DNA of 64,000 nucleotides from Bradysia coprophila. Its lineage: Eukaryota; Arthropoda; Insecta; Diptera; Sciaridae. The translations under genes were made by a program, and so were the position numbers. The notes beneath the pieces are model-generated. The model had not been told where the DNA came from. It ran no database searches and worked only from the letters and a program-made list of their open reading frames with translations. Position 1 is the first letter of the stretch. Every line of letters begins with the position of its first letter. The DNA lies in the NCBI RefSeq assembly GCF_014529535.1, contig NW_023503329.1:3305367-3369366 (forward strand), in the 5' to 3' direction. Of the stretch, positions 47,822-59,660 are shown piece after piece.

Positions 47822-50400
47822 AAAGGGTTCCGCGAAGTTTTGTCACACCATTTTGCCATTTCTCCCCGATTTTGCGGGATATTTAAATAATTTTTTTTTT
47901 TTAGAAAGAAACTTAAGAAAATTACTTTTCGTTAATTCAAAAATTGTTAATTTAAAATGGATGATTATTTAGTGAAATATAATTCACAAATTCATTTCCA
48001 AGTTATATCCAATTCATCAATTAGATTTGAATATAAAACAAAACTATTAATATTAACGTGCCGTGTTAGCCGTCTGTTTATTTCCGTGCCAAGGATCTAA
48101 TTTCGTCTATTTATGGGGTAAGTGTAAGCAGTTCTAATTTATAGTCGACAAAAAACCGAAAACCGAAACAGGCAATAAAAGTCACTATGAAACAAATCGA
48201 AAGAAAAATGCAATCCGCGACAAGAAAGAAAAGTTATCCCAAAGTCCGAGAAATCAGTTTTAAATTCGATAGAGATACTTGTTCCACAATTTTAATCAAG
48301 AATCATTTGAAGCATTCCTAGCGAATTTAGTGGTTTTCTGATGGTCAATGTCTGCGTTATTTCGATGTGCGCCAGCATGATTACAAAAGTTCTCTCTATT
48401 TTAGAGATCATTTTTCTTGGAGGACCAGTAGTAATCAAAAGCTTTAGATCTATTCATAGGATGTGTATGAACACGATGTATGAACTGGACCAAGGACATT
48501 TGATTTTATCTGAAGCAGACTGACATCATCTGGACCAATACTCTATAATGTCAACTAAACTGATGAAATATTTTCTTAAGTAAATAGCAAAAATATCCAT
48601 CCGACAGTCACTTGTACGCTCAATTTTATTGAACAGTAGAGACGAAATATCTAATGTTGAGACAAGTTTATCATCCCCTATTACATTGCCAATTCACATC
48701 ATCACCCTTTGCTATATCTCTGACGGAATTCATCGGGTTGTACCAGTCGGTTATAATAACAGAAGTACAAATTTTGTTTCAGTACTGATGAAAGTTACAT
48801 TTTTTTTTAGTTCGAAATGGACCTGCAATATTCCCTTAATTTGTCTACCTGTCTAACATATTGCATTTAGATCCAGGAGATTTCTCTATGTCTAAATTAG
48901 CAAAATTACTTGTTTTTTGAGAACATTGTTTTTTGCAAGTAAAAAATTGCTGAATTGAATCGCTGCAATGCTCTATGCCATGTAGTCGTCAGCTAGCATT
49001 CAGTTACACAGTACATCTTTTAATTTCGCTGGACCTAGCTCAGATATATCCTGAAGCATTTAGATGACTCCATTACAAGTAAATTCAAGTAAAATAATCC
49101 ATATAGACTTCAATAACCCTGTCATACGCAACTGAAATATAGCAATTTGACGCAATTTTTAAAACTTTCATTTTATTCTCATCTCATTTCATCAGTGTGA
49201 GACACAATTAGAATTATTTTGGGTTACAAAGTCATTCGCACAGATCTAGAATAGATTAGTTTTCATCACAATTTAGAATTGCACAGTTCGTCGTTAAGTG
49301 TAAATTCGTTTTAATAAATTAGGATAAAAGCAATCAGGGCAAAAATAATTAGGACAAAAATAAATAGGACATTGAAGTAACCGTATATGAACATGTAAGG
49401 ATTTCTGATGGTATGGATGCAGATCTGTAATGGATATCTCGTGTTATCGTCTCAATATGTATGGTGAAAGATATAAGAAATTAGTCGACTGTTATACGCA
49501 TTTCACGGTAGGTATGGACCGAGTGGATGGGCTGTGAGACAGTACCGGTCTTTTGATGTTTTGTCTGAAAGGTGACACACTCCTTCTTTAAGTATATGCA
49601 TCAATTGGAAGCTGATAAAATTATCGAATGAAAACCTTTAATACTATGTACATAAAACCAAGGCGCTGAAGGAACAGGTTAAGACACCAACTACAAAGTC
49701 TGCCAAATTTGAATGGTTCAGTGGATATTTTTCATACAAATCTTAGTCCACAGAAAGTTGTTAGTTGGAACTTACTTCTTCTTACTTCTACGGCGCTACG
49801 TCCATTTCTCGGACTTGGCCTCTTCCAGAATCCAGTTCAAACGCTAGTTTGAACGCCACTAGAAAATTTCAGTGCCAATGCCTTTGTGTTCGAATCACAG
49901 GTGTCTTAGCCAGTGCTTTCAGAACATAGAATGCACATCTGTTCAGTGGATTTTTTTATATAAATATTTTTGGTATACAAACAAGCCTTTAAAACCTTGC
50001 AAATACTTCTATCAGAAAATCCTTCGAAATTCAAGGAAATCCTCAAAATTTAAAAGAAAATGCATGAAAATCGAGGAAAATCCTTGAAAAAATGTAGAGA
50101 AAATGCTCTTGAAAACATAGAAAATCATCAATTCCGCTGAAAGTGCTTTGTCAACGAAATTTATCCGCCCCTCGTCCATCACGTTCAGAGGTTCTTTCTT
50201 GTTCCTTTAGAAACTTGAGCTGCAAAGTATTTCAGATAGTTAAAGTAAGCTATTAAAACTTATCGGTTAAGATTGCAGTTTGTTGTATTTCTTCAATGTT
50301 AAATAAGATATTATCGAAACTTAACTTAAAAACTTAACAAACTAAAGTAGAACTAATGCGTTATTTATTATTTTTTACACTTTGCGGTATCAATCAGCCT
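47822..50400. other. Intergenic DNA after the ZNF800-like gene
   Basis: AATAAA at 48174 may serve the upstream gene. Small open frames at 48341-48523 and 48629-48856 have no support. At about 49790-49850, CGGCGCTACGTCC and CTTGGCCTCTTCCAGAATCC resemble a dispersed low-copy repeat, and 49995-50110 is degenerate GAAAATCCTTG-type simple sequence. Confidence 0.35.
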
Positions 50401-50827
50401 TCAAGTCTCATTCTGCCCATCAGTTACAATAGTTTCATCAACAGATAAGTCTGCTGTCTCCAGGTCATTTCCGTTCTCGTCCAATTGATTCGACTCGTCT
50501 TCCTCACAGTCTTCATAGTTGTCAATCTCTTCTTTCAGTATTCGTTTCATACTGTCGTAAAATTTGGTATTTACTTCATTGGTGTTCCACAAGGTGGCAA
50601 AGAAGCCTCTGCAATCAAGAATTTACTTGTGTTTTCATACAGTGGATTAATAATTGAATTAATTTGAAAATTTACCTCATAACGCACACATTGGTTATCA
50701 AAAACGACAGAACGAAAATAATCTCGGCACATGACCGTGAAAATATTTTATAATTTACAATAACCGGATCGGTTTTAAGATATTCGAATAACGGAATCAA
50801 TAGGCGAGTGTTCAAATTGTTATCCAT
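50401..50827 (-). CDS. Candidate small membrane protein, function unknown
   Basis: Two exons, 50827-50676 and 50608-50401, join across a 67-bp GT-AG intron with matching phase to give 119 residues. The N-terminal half reads MDNNLNTRLLIPLFEYLKTD and then a hydrophobic segment around AEIIFVLSFLITNVCVM (about residues 34-50), followed by a short GFFATLWNTNEVNTKFYDSMKRI stretch. The last 45 residues are strongly acidic (NYEDCEEDESNQLDENG). I recognise no family. Clean splice sites, the amphipathic-hydrophobic-acidic layout and the absence of stops support a real gene; it could be a small single-pass membrane protein with an acidic cytoplasmic or lumenal tail. Confidence 0.6.
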
Positions 50828-52150
50828 TTTTCTATCGAAATTCTACGTCAATTTCGTAGAACACCAATAATGGTCGTAACAGTTCCACCGCAAAGCTCTA
50901 TACTCAAAAACTTTCCGTTCATTTCAACTGTAAACTTTCGTTTTGATTACCATTAATTTCTTATATGTTGAGTATAACATGCATGGATTACGTGCTGTGA
51001 TTTCATAGGTTTTCTGTTGCCGATGAATTTTGCATTATGAACACGTTATTCTCCCTTCAACGAAGTGGTTAGGCGTTGTTATTATGTGGATAGCTCTTTG
51101 TGGTGTGTCGTGGCGGACGATGACTGGTGGTACCGTTTGTACGTTATGTTAAATACAGGATTTGACTGTATAATGTTCTGTACAATTTTAGAGCACGAGC
51201 TACATCTAAAGAGAGTTACCTATCAAAGGTATGTCTGTTATCGAAAGATCACACGATAGAGCTAAGTGATGAGTTGGTAGTATACATTTCTTGTAAATTG
51301 TAACATTACAAACCGCCACATAATAGTTATTTTGTCAAATCAGTGACGAAAAGTAAAAGTTTCGTTGCCTTTTTCAGGCATACAATGTGTATTATCACAC
51401 TTGGCCTGCGACTTACTCTAGTGATAATCTACTACACATCTTGTGCCTAAAAATGTAGTTATCACTCGGTGCCACCGAGTGATGAATAGTTTTAAAGGTG
51501 CTAGACGTGTAGATTTCTAATCCAGGCCGCAGGCAGCGTTTTTTCAAAAAAGATGACGAAAGTTTTACTTTTCGACATCTCATCAAATAAAAATTGATAT
51601 GGGCAGGCTTGCAGAGAAAGTTTTAATTTTTTCCTTGCTTACGTTTCCATTTACTCTTCAATTTCTTCAGTTTGCATTATCTTCCAAATATTTCGTGGAC
51701 CCCCTGGTTCTTAGGCTCTGGCCAAACGAGTTGCCAACTGTACTAGCTCAATCAATAAAAAAATATAATTACTAAAGTGCTATGGGTCAACCCATTTCGC
51801 ACATTCGAATCAACCTCAGATTGATGTAAGTACGTTGTAATCGAAATAAATCGCCATATAAATGCCGATGAAAAATTCATCGGAATTTCCATACAAATTT
51901 CTAAATGACCTAAAAATATAGAAATTTCTTTCAATCATAAGTTGTCACGTGTACATTTTTGTTGTGGTCAATGTTTCCTGGAGTAACACTGGTAGACCGA
52001 AGAATGTCGTGGTAGCGTGAAGTCATTTTATAATTCTGTATTTGAGTATTAAGTTTACTGCCAAGACCTATCATATTTCATAGCAGCGCAATCTTTAAGA
52101 ATTAGCGTATCTGACGTAAAAATACGGAGTAATCTTGTAATAAACTAACA
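50828..52150. other. Intergenic DNA with a foldback repeat
   Basis: Upstream of the small membrane-protein candidate (-) and of the 73-residue candidate (+), which are divergent. Holds the foldback element at 51344-51578. No gene supported; the open frame at 51065-51259 has no support. Confidence 0.4.
51344..51578. repeat. Foldback repeat of the GGCCGCAGGC family, copy 2
   Basis: Ends GACGAAAAGTAAAAGTTTCGT and ACGAAAGTTTTACTTTTCG are inverted copies of about 19-20 nt. Inside are CTTGGCCTGCGACTTAC, GTGCCTAAAAATG, TTATCACTCGGTGCCACCGAG and CAGGCCGCAGGC, words shared with the repeat at 8205-8400. Confidence 0.65.
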
Positions 52151-52433
52151 ATGGACATGGACATAGCTATGTATTTGAAAGTGTTTCTCGTATTTTTTGT
52201 GGCCCTTTTGTGTATCAAGTAATTAATTTGTTCAAATTTGTTTTAAATGGAATATTTTGGCAATTTTTGCTTCTAACAGGGCGCTCTCTTTGGCAATAAT
52301 GCTACCACGCAAAATGAGACAAACGCATAAAGTAATGGCTAATGTAATTGCAAACGCCGAAAAGGAATTTAAAAGACTGGAGCAGAACGCTGACAAAGAG
52401 AGCAACAACAACGACAACAAGAAGTATGAATGA
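52151..52433 (+). CDS. Candidate 73-residue single-pass membrane microprotein
   Basis: Two short exons, 52151-52218 and 52280-52433, with a 61-bp GT-AG intron whose acceptor has a good pyrimidine tract. Joined they give 73 residues: a short N-terminus MDMDIAMYLK, one hydrophobic segment (about residues 9-31, VFLVFFVALLCIKALSLAIM), then a basic, charged tail LPRKMRQTHKVMANVIANA, a short predicted helix EKEFKRLEQNADKE and an Asn-rich end. The ATG context (AACAATGG) is good. Neither exon alone is long, so standard gene finders would skip it. No family recognised. A type I/II tail-anchored or mitochondrial microprotein is possible; function unknown. Confidence 0.5.
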
Positions 52434-54363
52434 AAACAGCAACATTTTAGAAGAAGAGGAATCACCAATGGATTCAAGCCACCAAACACTAGACTGAATT
52501 TAATTTCAAACGCTATATTTACAGTGCGATATTTCACAAACAATAGTGAGATTGCGATTGTAGGTTAAAGTTTTGTTAAATGTATTGGGTATTCATTGAT
52601 CAACTTATAAATTATAAGTGAAAATCGGAATCTCTCCTAATAACCGTAACTTGTCAAACATTTTATAAGATGCCGAAAATCGAATTGTCCAAAGTATAAA
52701 GTACTGTCTGACCTGACGGACCTGACACTAGAACGGTCAATTTTCTGTGTCAGGATAATTATTGTCGTTGGACATTATCTCAAAATTGATCCCAATACTT
52801 ACGATTTAGGCACATCCTCATGGGTTCATTCAGTTCTAGAAGTAGGCACGAAGGAGACGGTCTGGTGTTAAAATTCTGTAATTCGTGTAATGTATTCGCA
52901 ACTCGCATATTGGCTATTATTTGTAACAGCAATATTTTCTCTGGCATTGTCTTTGGTCGTTCCTCACGAAATAGTCATTTCAAATAATTCAAATAAATAC
53001 CGAAAAGGGGGATATCACGTTCACCAATGAAAATAAGTTCGCTTCGGTTGAAGTGGAAAATGTTAAATAAATGTGGTGCCAAACGAAAAGTGAATATTTT
53101 ATACCATAAATCGAATAAGATCGAAACGCGTGTGTTTAAATCCCTTTTCAAACAGTAAACATCAGTGTTATTTAGGCATGAATTTGATACAGCTGCAGCT
53201 GATACAGCTCATGTTTGTATGCTTCAGCTGGTCAAGCAAAATCACGTCTAAAAATCACGGACGTCGGTTGTGTATGTTAAATTTGTATGAAATTTAAATT
53301 AAATTATTTGATTTACAATTTTCCCAAAATCCTTTTCATTTGGCTACTTAATGTGAGCCAAGCACTTTGTACAGGTACACATGCTGCCATTGTATTTTGC
53401 CAACGTACTTCAAGCATGAGTGGTACCAACGCACTTCAAGAAAAAGTGCTTCTAATGGCACCTGCCAAATTGAGTAATCTGGAGTCGGTTAAAGCTGATT
53501 TCCACATATTTTTAGGGTAAATTTCCTCTAATGGCTAGCGAAATCAGCTTTAACCGACTCCAGATACACGTAATTAATGTAACAATTGCTGCAAATAACT
53601 TATATCACTTATTTATGAAGAATGCATAACAATTCCACTCATCCTAAGGGAACTGGCACTTGAAGATAGATGATAAATTGAAAATTTCGTCGTAGAGTGA
53701 CCTGCTGCAAACAAAATGTCGTAACAGATACTTGTTGTGAGGCTGGTACGGCGAGTGTGGTATCGTTGTAAAGCTTAGCAGGCTGATCAGGCATTATTGT
53801 TTTGTTTCAACTTGTGTATTGCAGATGAGCCCTAGTTTCGCCGAGGATGGTGAAAATACAATTTTTCAAATATTGTGCAATTCAGACAAATTTTGTAAAA
53901 TCCATTCTCGACGTTTAATAGAGCATGGAATCCTCTACCAATATCGCCATTCAAAGAGTTTCAAACTTTCTTCGTCAAATTTTCGACTTTAGCTGGCTGT
54001 AACTACGTGGTCAAGTTGTCCAGGGGAACCATTTCAATACGAATTTGCTTAGAATTAGTCCCTCTATCCGTTGCTATAACAATCTGCATTCAAATTGACT
54101 CGTCGGTCCCACGCAGCCATGAGTGCCGGTTCTCCGAAACGGCTGGAAAATTTTGCGAACTGGATGTGGTTCCTTATAGTACTCGAGTCACTCAATAAGA
54201 ATATAAAAAAAATCAGAGGTGGTGTCGCGACTCTATTTAAGTTTTGTTCAACCCCACCGTGTAACGGAGAAGACACAATTTGTGACACAAGATATTTTTT
54301 TGTAAATGCGACAAAAAAGACTGCTCACAATTATGGCGCAATTAATTTCTCAAAAATTAAAAA
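52434..54363. other. Mostly non-coding stretch with a peptide candidate and repeats
   Basis: Contains the peptide candidate at 52890-53030, two CAACG(T/C)ACTTCAAG words near 53402 and 53437, and an inverted pair CTGGAGTCGGTTAAAGCTGA / TCAGCTTTAACCGACTCCAG (about 53479-53498 and 53547-53566) forming a hairpin of 20-nt perfect arms. The open frames at 54007-54376 show no family resemblance. Confidence 0.45.
52890..53030 (+). CDS. Candidate 46-residue secreted peptide
   Basis: An intronless frame of 46 codons with ATG at 52890 and TGA at 53028. The first 21 residues (MYSQLAYWLLFVTAIFSLAL plus S) form a standard signal peptide with a small-residue cleavage site. The remaining 25 residues are hydrophilic and include NNSNKYRKGG and a HVHQ end. 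A K-Y-R-K-G-G basic patch with glycine resembles a prohormone-type processing and amidation site, but that is inference. It is 450 bp downstream of the 73-residue candidate on the same strand. No family recognised; such short frames also arise by chance. Confidence 0.35.
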   Translation: MYSQLAYWLLFVTAIFSLALSLVVPHEIVISNNSNKYRKGGYHVHQ

Positions 54364-56057
54364 TTACAGTAAATAAATATCATCGATCTTCTTCTTCCCT
54401 AATGTTCCCAAAATACAAGCAGCGTTACCACGTTGAATTGCGATCGAAATTCTTTGCAGAAGGTATTCTTTCGATTTTACCTCACTTGTTGCCTTTTTCA
54501 TTAAAGAGCCATATTTATCAATAAATTTCTTTATTTCCGGACTAATGCAACCTAAAAGCCTCGAAAGCAAGTGGGGTTAGCAAATAGTTTTGTTTCAAAG
54601 AAACGTAATGATTATGCTTATGTCTCTCTGTTTTTTCAGCAATGGAGCGTGCTTTCTTTGATGAATCATTAATATATGACGCAGCCATGGTATCCTGGAC
54701 GGTATTCATGTCTAACGTATTTTCCTTCTGTGCATTTAACACAAGATAAACCATGCAATCCATCTTTTTCGACTGTTTCACCGCAAAGACATTTATGTTC
54801 CTCACATATTTGAGTGCCTAATCGAAGACCAACAGCAATTCTAGCAGAATTGTTATCCAGTAGTAATCCTAACTGACTCGATGGGATCACTTGCAACCAC
54901 TTTGAAGATTCTTTAGTCGATGATGCAAGTAGTCTGGCTGCCAGTCTGGAACGAGTTTTCAGGTCACCATTTTCAAACAATTCATTAAATTGGTTTGTCC
55001 CAATTCTTTTGTTCCTTTTTAAGGGTATCGCTTTCTGGAACGAATTCTCGAGGAATTTCATTAATTAATTGCATAATATGTTCATTAATTATTCGTAAAT
55101 CAAATCTTCGAAGAATCACGTCACACAAATCTGATGAAGAAAAGACTGACAACAAGTAGGCTGGTATTGCCAAAACCTCAACTTTCCTAATACCCATACC
55201 CCCGAAAGACAAGGGAAGCGACGCTTGATCCCAAGAAAGGCCTTCTACCCTATTATTAGTATTCGACTTCAATGTTGACCTAAAAATTTCGTCAACAGAC
55301 CTCAGCTTATCTGGAAGCAAGTAAGCTCTAGAAAAGCTCGCATCAAATAACTGAACCTACAACTGCTTAAAGATTTCCTAAACACACAAAGCAGGATGTA
55401 CGTCCATCAACTTCAATCGAGCACACATCAATTTGATTGATGCAACCTTGACGAAAACATACTCTCTAAACCTGTCTCAAACACCGGTGAGCCTAACAAC
55501 TCAAGGGTAGACTCATCCACCTTCTTAATATCCGGCAACAAAGCTGATATCTCAGCATACATATGAGCTTCTTCATCATCAGTTGCATTGATAAAGAAAA
55601 TCTCACACTTCTTAGCGTTAAGCCGCAAACCTGACACGTCACAAAAAGACAAAACTTTCTGAATATCATCTAACACTACAGACAACTCATCACCTATAGT
55701 ACCGTCATCCAAATAACAACCATTAAACCGAGACAAAAGAGCATGCGTCATCCTCATGATACCTATACAAAAACCTGGAGGATTTAACGAATCCCCCTGC
55801 TGAAATCCTCTCTGAGACAATAGAGGATCACCAACAAAGTACAGATTCGACACGAGCCTATACGCTTGTTGCAGCAAAGGAAACAGCTCCGGACAAACAT
55901 CCCGCACTTCACCTAACATAAACTTCCTAAACAGCATATTGAACGCATTCTCAAAATCAAGCTTAACAAGAGCCATCGACCCAGCAAAGTCGATAGATCG
56001 TGGCATTACAACTCCAAAAAAATCCCCGGAAAAATGACGGATATGAATTTTCTTCAT
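54364..56057 (-). pseudogene. Decayed non-LTR-like retroelement (RT plus C-terminal block)
   Basis: Fragments in several minus-strand frames align in order with a reverse-transcriptase element common in invertebrate genomes. 56057-55428 carries RT motifs: ALVKLDFENAFN (motif A), QRGFQQGDSL (motif B) and GCYLDDGTIG (motif C, YLDD), then GLRLNAKKCEIFF. 55320-54985 has LPLSFGGMGIRKVE (post-RT), and 55061-54669 has ARLLASSTKESSKWLQ, ARIAVGLRLGTQICEEHKC and LCGETVEKDGLHGLSC. The very end, 54570-54364, reads LLQRISIAIQRGNAACILGTL. Frameshifts occur near 55010-55030 and 55330-55430, and the segment between RHEY and SSKKARSIAEK (about 54690) lacks the usual nuclease-like part (GKRPDG...). It cannot be active. 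Confidence 0.85.
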
Positions 56058-56733
56058 TGAATCGGTCTCCCATTATTCTAGTGATTTATGGCTGGCAGTG
56101 CCATCTTGAGCTTTTTGACGATAAGTGCAATATTTAAATAGTTGCCAAATGTACTTGTTACAGGTGATTGAAACACTATTTTGTAGGCTCGGGCCGCCAG
56201 GGGCAACTTTTTGTCCATATGGGAAAAGTAGTCACTGATTGACTGGACCGCTAAAATAAACGACTGAATGTCACAAATTCTATTAATTTATTCGTCTTTT
56301 CTTACGTTCATGTTCAATTAATAATACAATTTGTTTTTATAAACACATTAGCCTAACGTCGAACCACCACATCAAGTTAAAATATTTTAAAATAAAATGA
56401 TAAAAAATAAATTCTTCGCGCGAAAAAATAATTTGAAACAAAAAAAAATGTTTCATTGTCTCTGCGGAACGAAACATTTTCGCCTAACACAATGTTCAAT
56501 TTGTTTTTTGTTTCTATAAACGGACGAATCGAGAGCTCAGATTCTACTTTTCGTCTTCAGTAAAACAACCAACTTACGAAATGGTCTCTGCGTTAAATTT
56601 ATATAATATATAGCATCAATGTGGATGCACGTTCAAAACATTATTTTACGTCTCGACACAAAATAATTAATAAAAATAAATTCTCTCGCTCTGGACATTA
56701 ATTCGATTTGAGTAAAAAAAAAGGTAAATGCGC

Positions 56734-59394
56734 TTAACTAGTTGTGCATTGTTGTATACGGGGACCTTGATTATATCCATCGTCGTCTTCTTCGTAAGCC
56801 TGTTGGGAACGTCTCTGTCGATTATCCTGTTCTGGATTGTAGTCTACCTGTAGTAACCGAAGAAAAAAGAAACAAATTTCAATCTAAAATGAACAACTAA
56901 CTCCCCGACTGGCGATGTGCTACACGCCCGATCAAAACAAACTCCTTACCAATGTGCATTCCTCCATCGAATCTGAGTCCATCGAAATGTCGATTCTCGG
57001 TCGAGGCGGCAGACACGTTTCAAGCTTTGGTATTAATTCGGGAGCGATAAATGTGGGGAAGATCACTTCAAAATTAAGGATAAGACGTCCCTTCTCGAAG
57101 GGATTCTTGTACTGTGGCATTCCTTCGCCCATGACGCATTTGATGTCGCCGGTTTTGATTACCTGGCCGGGCAAATGCGTTATCAATAGATCTCGATTGT
57201 CCAATGTTTTAATAATTTTCCTAAAGCCACACAACGATTCGGTTAGTATTATCGGCAAAGTCAGCAGCAAATCTAACTCCAGCCGCTTGTACACCGAATG
57301 TTTCTTTTCATTTAACACTACACTTATATCGCCAGGTTCAATATCCGGACTTTCCTGGTTCCCTTGTCCACTAAAAACAATTTTCTGCCCATGTTGCATT
57401 CCCTTCTCAATGTGCACCTCCAACACATTTCGATCGCGTATCGTCTTTTTGCCATTACACTGTTTACACCGATCTTTAGTCGCAATTGTTTCACCCAGTC
57501 CCGAACATTGTCGACATATTTGTTCCACTTGTTGTACCATACCAGGGAATATTTGGTGTATTCTGATTTCACTACCGGTGCCGCGACACGTTTGACATTT
57601 GGAAACGCATCCCTTTTTGCCACCTCGCCCTTCGCATTTATCACAGATCACGATTTTCTGCAAAGCTAATTTTCGGACCGCTCCGTTGTATAATTCTTCT
57701 AACGTTACATTTAGGATGTGTTCGATAATTTTTCCACGACGTTCTCGTCGACCACTGAAAAGGAAAAACGAAAATTATTGTTCTGTTGCACAATGACTGA
57801 TGTGACGTCAGCAAGAATGAGCTTCATATGATTATTCAGATTGATTACGTATGGCATAACTTAATGGTAATTTTGTAATGGCAACCGCAACGAAGCCAAC
57901 GAAAATTCATGTCGGTCTGATCTTAAAACAATTCCACTCGTCAGACGACCTCTCAATAAGATTTTTAGTTTCGTTCCTCACTTGACACCGATGTCGTTAA
58001 ATGGTAGAATGAGCTGACTGAGTTGCACGTACACAAGACCTACTCTTGTTAGAGTTAGAGCATCCTTAACGCTAAAAAGACTGGCCTGATCAAATGTTAT
58101 TCGTATCATAAGTTTCAAACTTCACGAGACTGATGTGCACGTGGCATATCAGATTGAAAGTCGACTGTTGCAAATAAAATTAAACAAAATTTTTATTTCG
58201 TACGAAAATTTGCAATTATTAAGTTGGGTTGTGTCTATAGTCACATCTTCATTCAGACCATGATAATAAATATTAGGAGAATTCGCGAAAATGATACACA
58301 GAACGTCAGTTAAATTTAGACACGAACTTGCTTCAGCTGTTTTTCAGGCGGACGCTGGGTCACTTATACAACAACTGTGTTTCGTAATTAATCAGGAACG
58401 ATTACGTATTTTCTAGAGCGGTGTGAGAGCCGTGAGAGAACGAGATGTCAAGTAAACAAAGCGAAAATTAAAAAAAAAAATCATTTTTGTCTCTCACACG
58501 GCGTACTTTTTTGGAAAGTAGAAATCAAGGAAATCTTGGATCCTGGCGAAGCCTTAATAAAGTTTAGAAATCAGAGTTGACTGGTCTGTAAGGCAATTAA
58601 ATTCGGCAGCAAAAACAAATGCTGATTTGTAAACTTGGTATACGTAAATGAATTCTGGCACGCTCGCTGCACCTATTCATTTATATTATGTTATACCAAT
58701 TAGCAACGATCTAAATTCGAATGTAAACAGTGTAAACAGACCCATCAGTCGTTATAGCCTTGTAGTAAAAGTTGAATATAAAGCAAATGAGAGTCTCTTA
58801 TTGTTCTCTCTCTTGCTTGAAAGAGCATGTTGACGTCAAATGAATGGAAATTATTTTGTAAATTGGAACATTTTCCTATGCGAAACTACTCGTATTTTGA
58901 TGTGTACTACGTAACACTTTCATGATAACCAAGTCTGGTTTCAATGTCATAAAAATTCAAAATATTTTTTTTTACAGCAGGACAAAGCAGGTCCCATAAA
59001 CTGATAACAGCGCCATTATAGTTCGTAACCATAATATGCATGAATAATCTATAAAACCACTTCACCAGTGTTGACCACTGTTTACTCACCCCGATCGCAT
59101 ACCACCGTTGATGAACATTTCGAAAATGTCCATAGGACTCATGAAACCTGGACCACCGCCGCCAGCACCACCTTTCTTGATAGCTGATTCGCCACCCTCG
59201 TCATAAATTTGCCGTTTTTCCGGATCGGTTAACACTTCGTACGCCATCGAAATTTGTTTGAATCTTTCGCCCTCATTTGGATTTTTGTCGGGATGATATT
59301 TCAAAGCCATTTTTTTGTATGCTTTCTTTAAATCTTCGGATGAGGCATTTGGCTGAACACCCAGCAAATCGTAGAATACTGTTTCTTTCACCAT
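56734..59394 (-). CDS. DNAJA: Type I J-domain co-chaperone, DNAJA family
   Basis: Cytosolic Hsp40 that stimulates Hsp70 ATPase and delivers substrates. Three exons, 59394-59090, 57754-56950 and 56847-56734, give 407 residues. The J domain (1-70) has the essential HPD at residues 34-36 (LKYHPDKNP). A Gly-rich linker, [10 protein letters not shown], follows. The Cys-rich zinc domain (about 139-205) contains all four repeats: [27 protein letters not shown] and CKQCNGKKT. Substrate-binding domains include [28 protein letters not shown] and [14 protein letters not shown]. The C-terminus ends QCTTS, a CaaX box for farnesylation, as in DNAJA1. Intron 1 is 1,335 bp and holds repeats at 58123-58375 and 58423-58511. 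A heat-shock element lies 254 bp upstream of the start codon. A second, tandem copy begins at 63519. Confidence 0.95.
58123..58375. repeat. Dispersed repeat, copy 1, inside DNAJA intron 1
   Basis: Shares long stretches with 60332-60570 in the same orientation: GAGACTGATGTGCACGTGGC, ATATCAGATTGAAAGTCGAC, TTTCGTACGAAAA, GCAATTATTAAGT and GTTAAATTTAGACACGAA. This copy has an extra 30-40 bp between the AAGT and CACAT words. Non-coding. Confidence 0.8.
58423..58511. repeat. Short inverted-end repeat, copy 1, inside DNAJA intron 1
   Basis: GTGTGAGAGCCGTGAGAGAA ... TGTCTCTCACACGGCGTACT. It is the reverse complement of the element at 61300-61397, over about 90 nt, with some internal poly-A differences. 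Its ends are themselves inverted (GTGTGAGAG / CTCTCACAC), MITE-like. Confidence 0.7.
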
Positions 59395-59647
59395 TGTTGT
59401 GTGTCCGTGTGTCTGTGAACGTATATAACATTAAATCAGTCGTTTTGATAAACAGGAAATTGCATTTCATTGGAAAATTCAAAAAAAAAAAAAATTGGTC
59501 TCTTAGTATGGCGAAAAATTCTTACCTAGTGTCTAATGAAAAATTATATTTACAACGAACGTCGCCCTTTGACTCTCTGCACAAAAACTAAGTCTATTTT
59601 GCGTTATAAATTCGTTGTCTTACTGAATGGTTCGATCGAGTGAAATG

Positions 59648-59660
59648 TTCATGAATGTTC
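59648..59660. promoter_or_regulatory. Heat-shock element upstream of DNAJA
   Basis: TTC-AT-GAA-TG-TTC: three perfect inverted HSF pentamer cores in the canonical spacing, 254 bp upstream of the DNAJA start codon. A DNAJA promoter is a biologically expected place for HSF binding, and a chance match of nine fixed bases in this interval is unlikely. Confidence 0.7.

Noticed and set aside
54007-54376. Two overlapping open frames on the plus strand near 54.1 kb
   Set aside because: No motif. The interval borders the 3' end of the retroelement relic and may be part of it or of flanking DNA.
56915-57595. 226-codon open frame opposite DNAJA exon 2
   Set aside because: Antisense shadow of a Cys-rich coding exon; no independent support.
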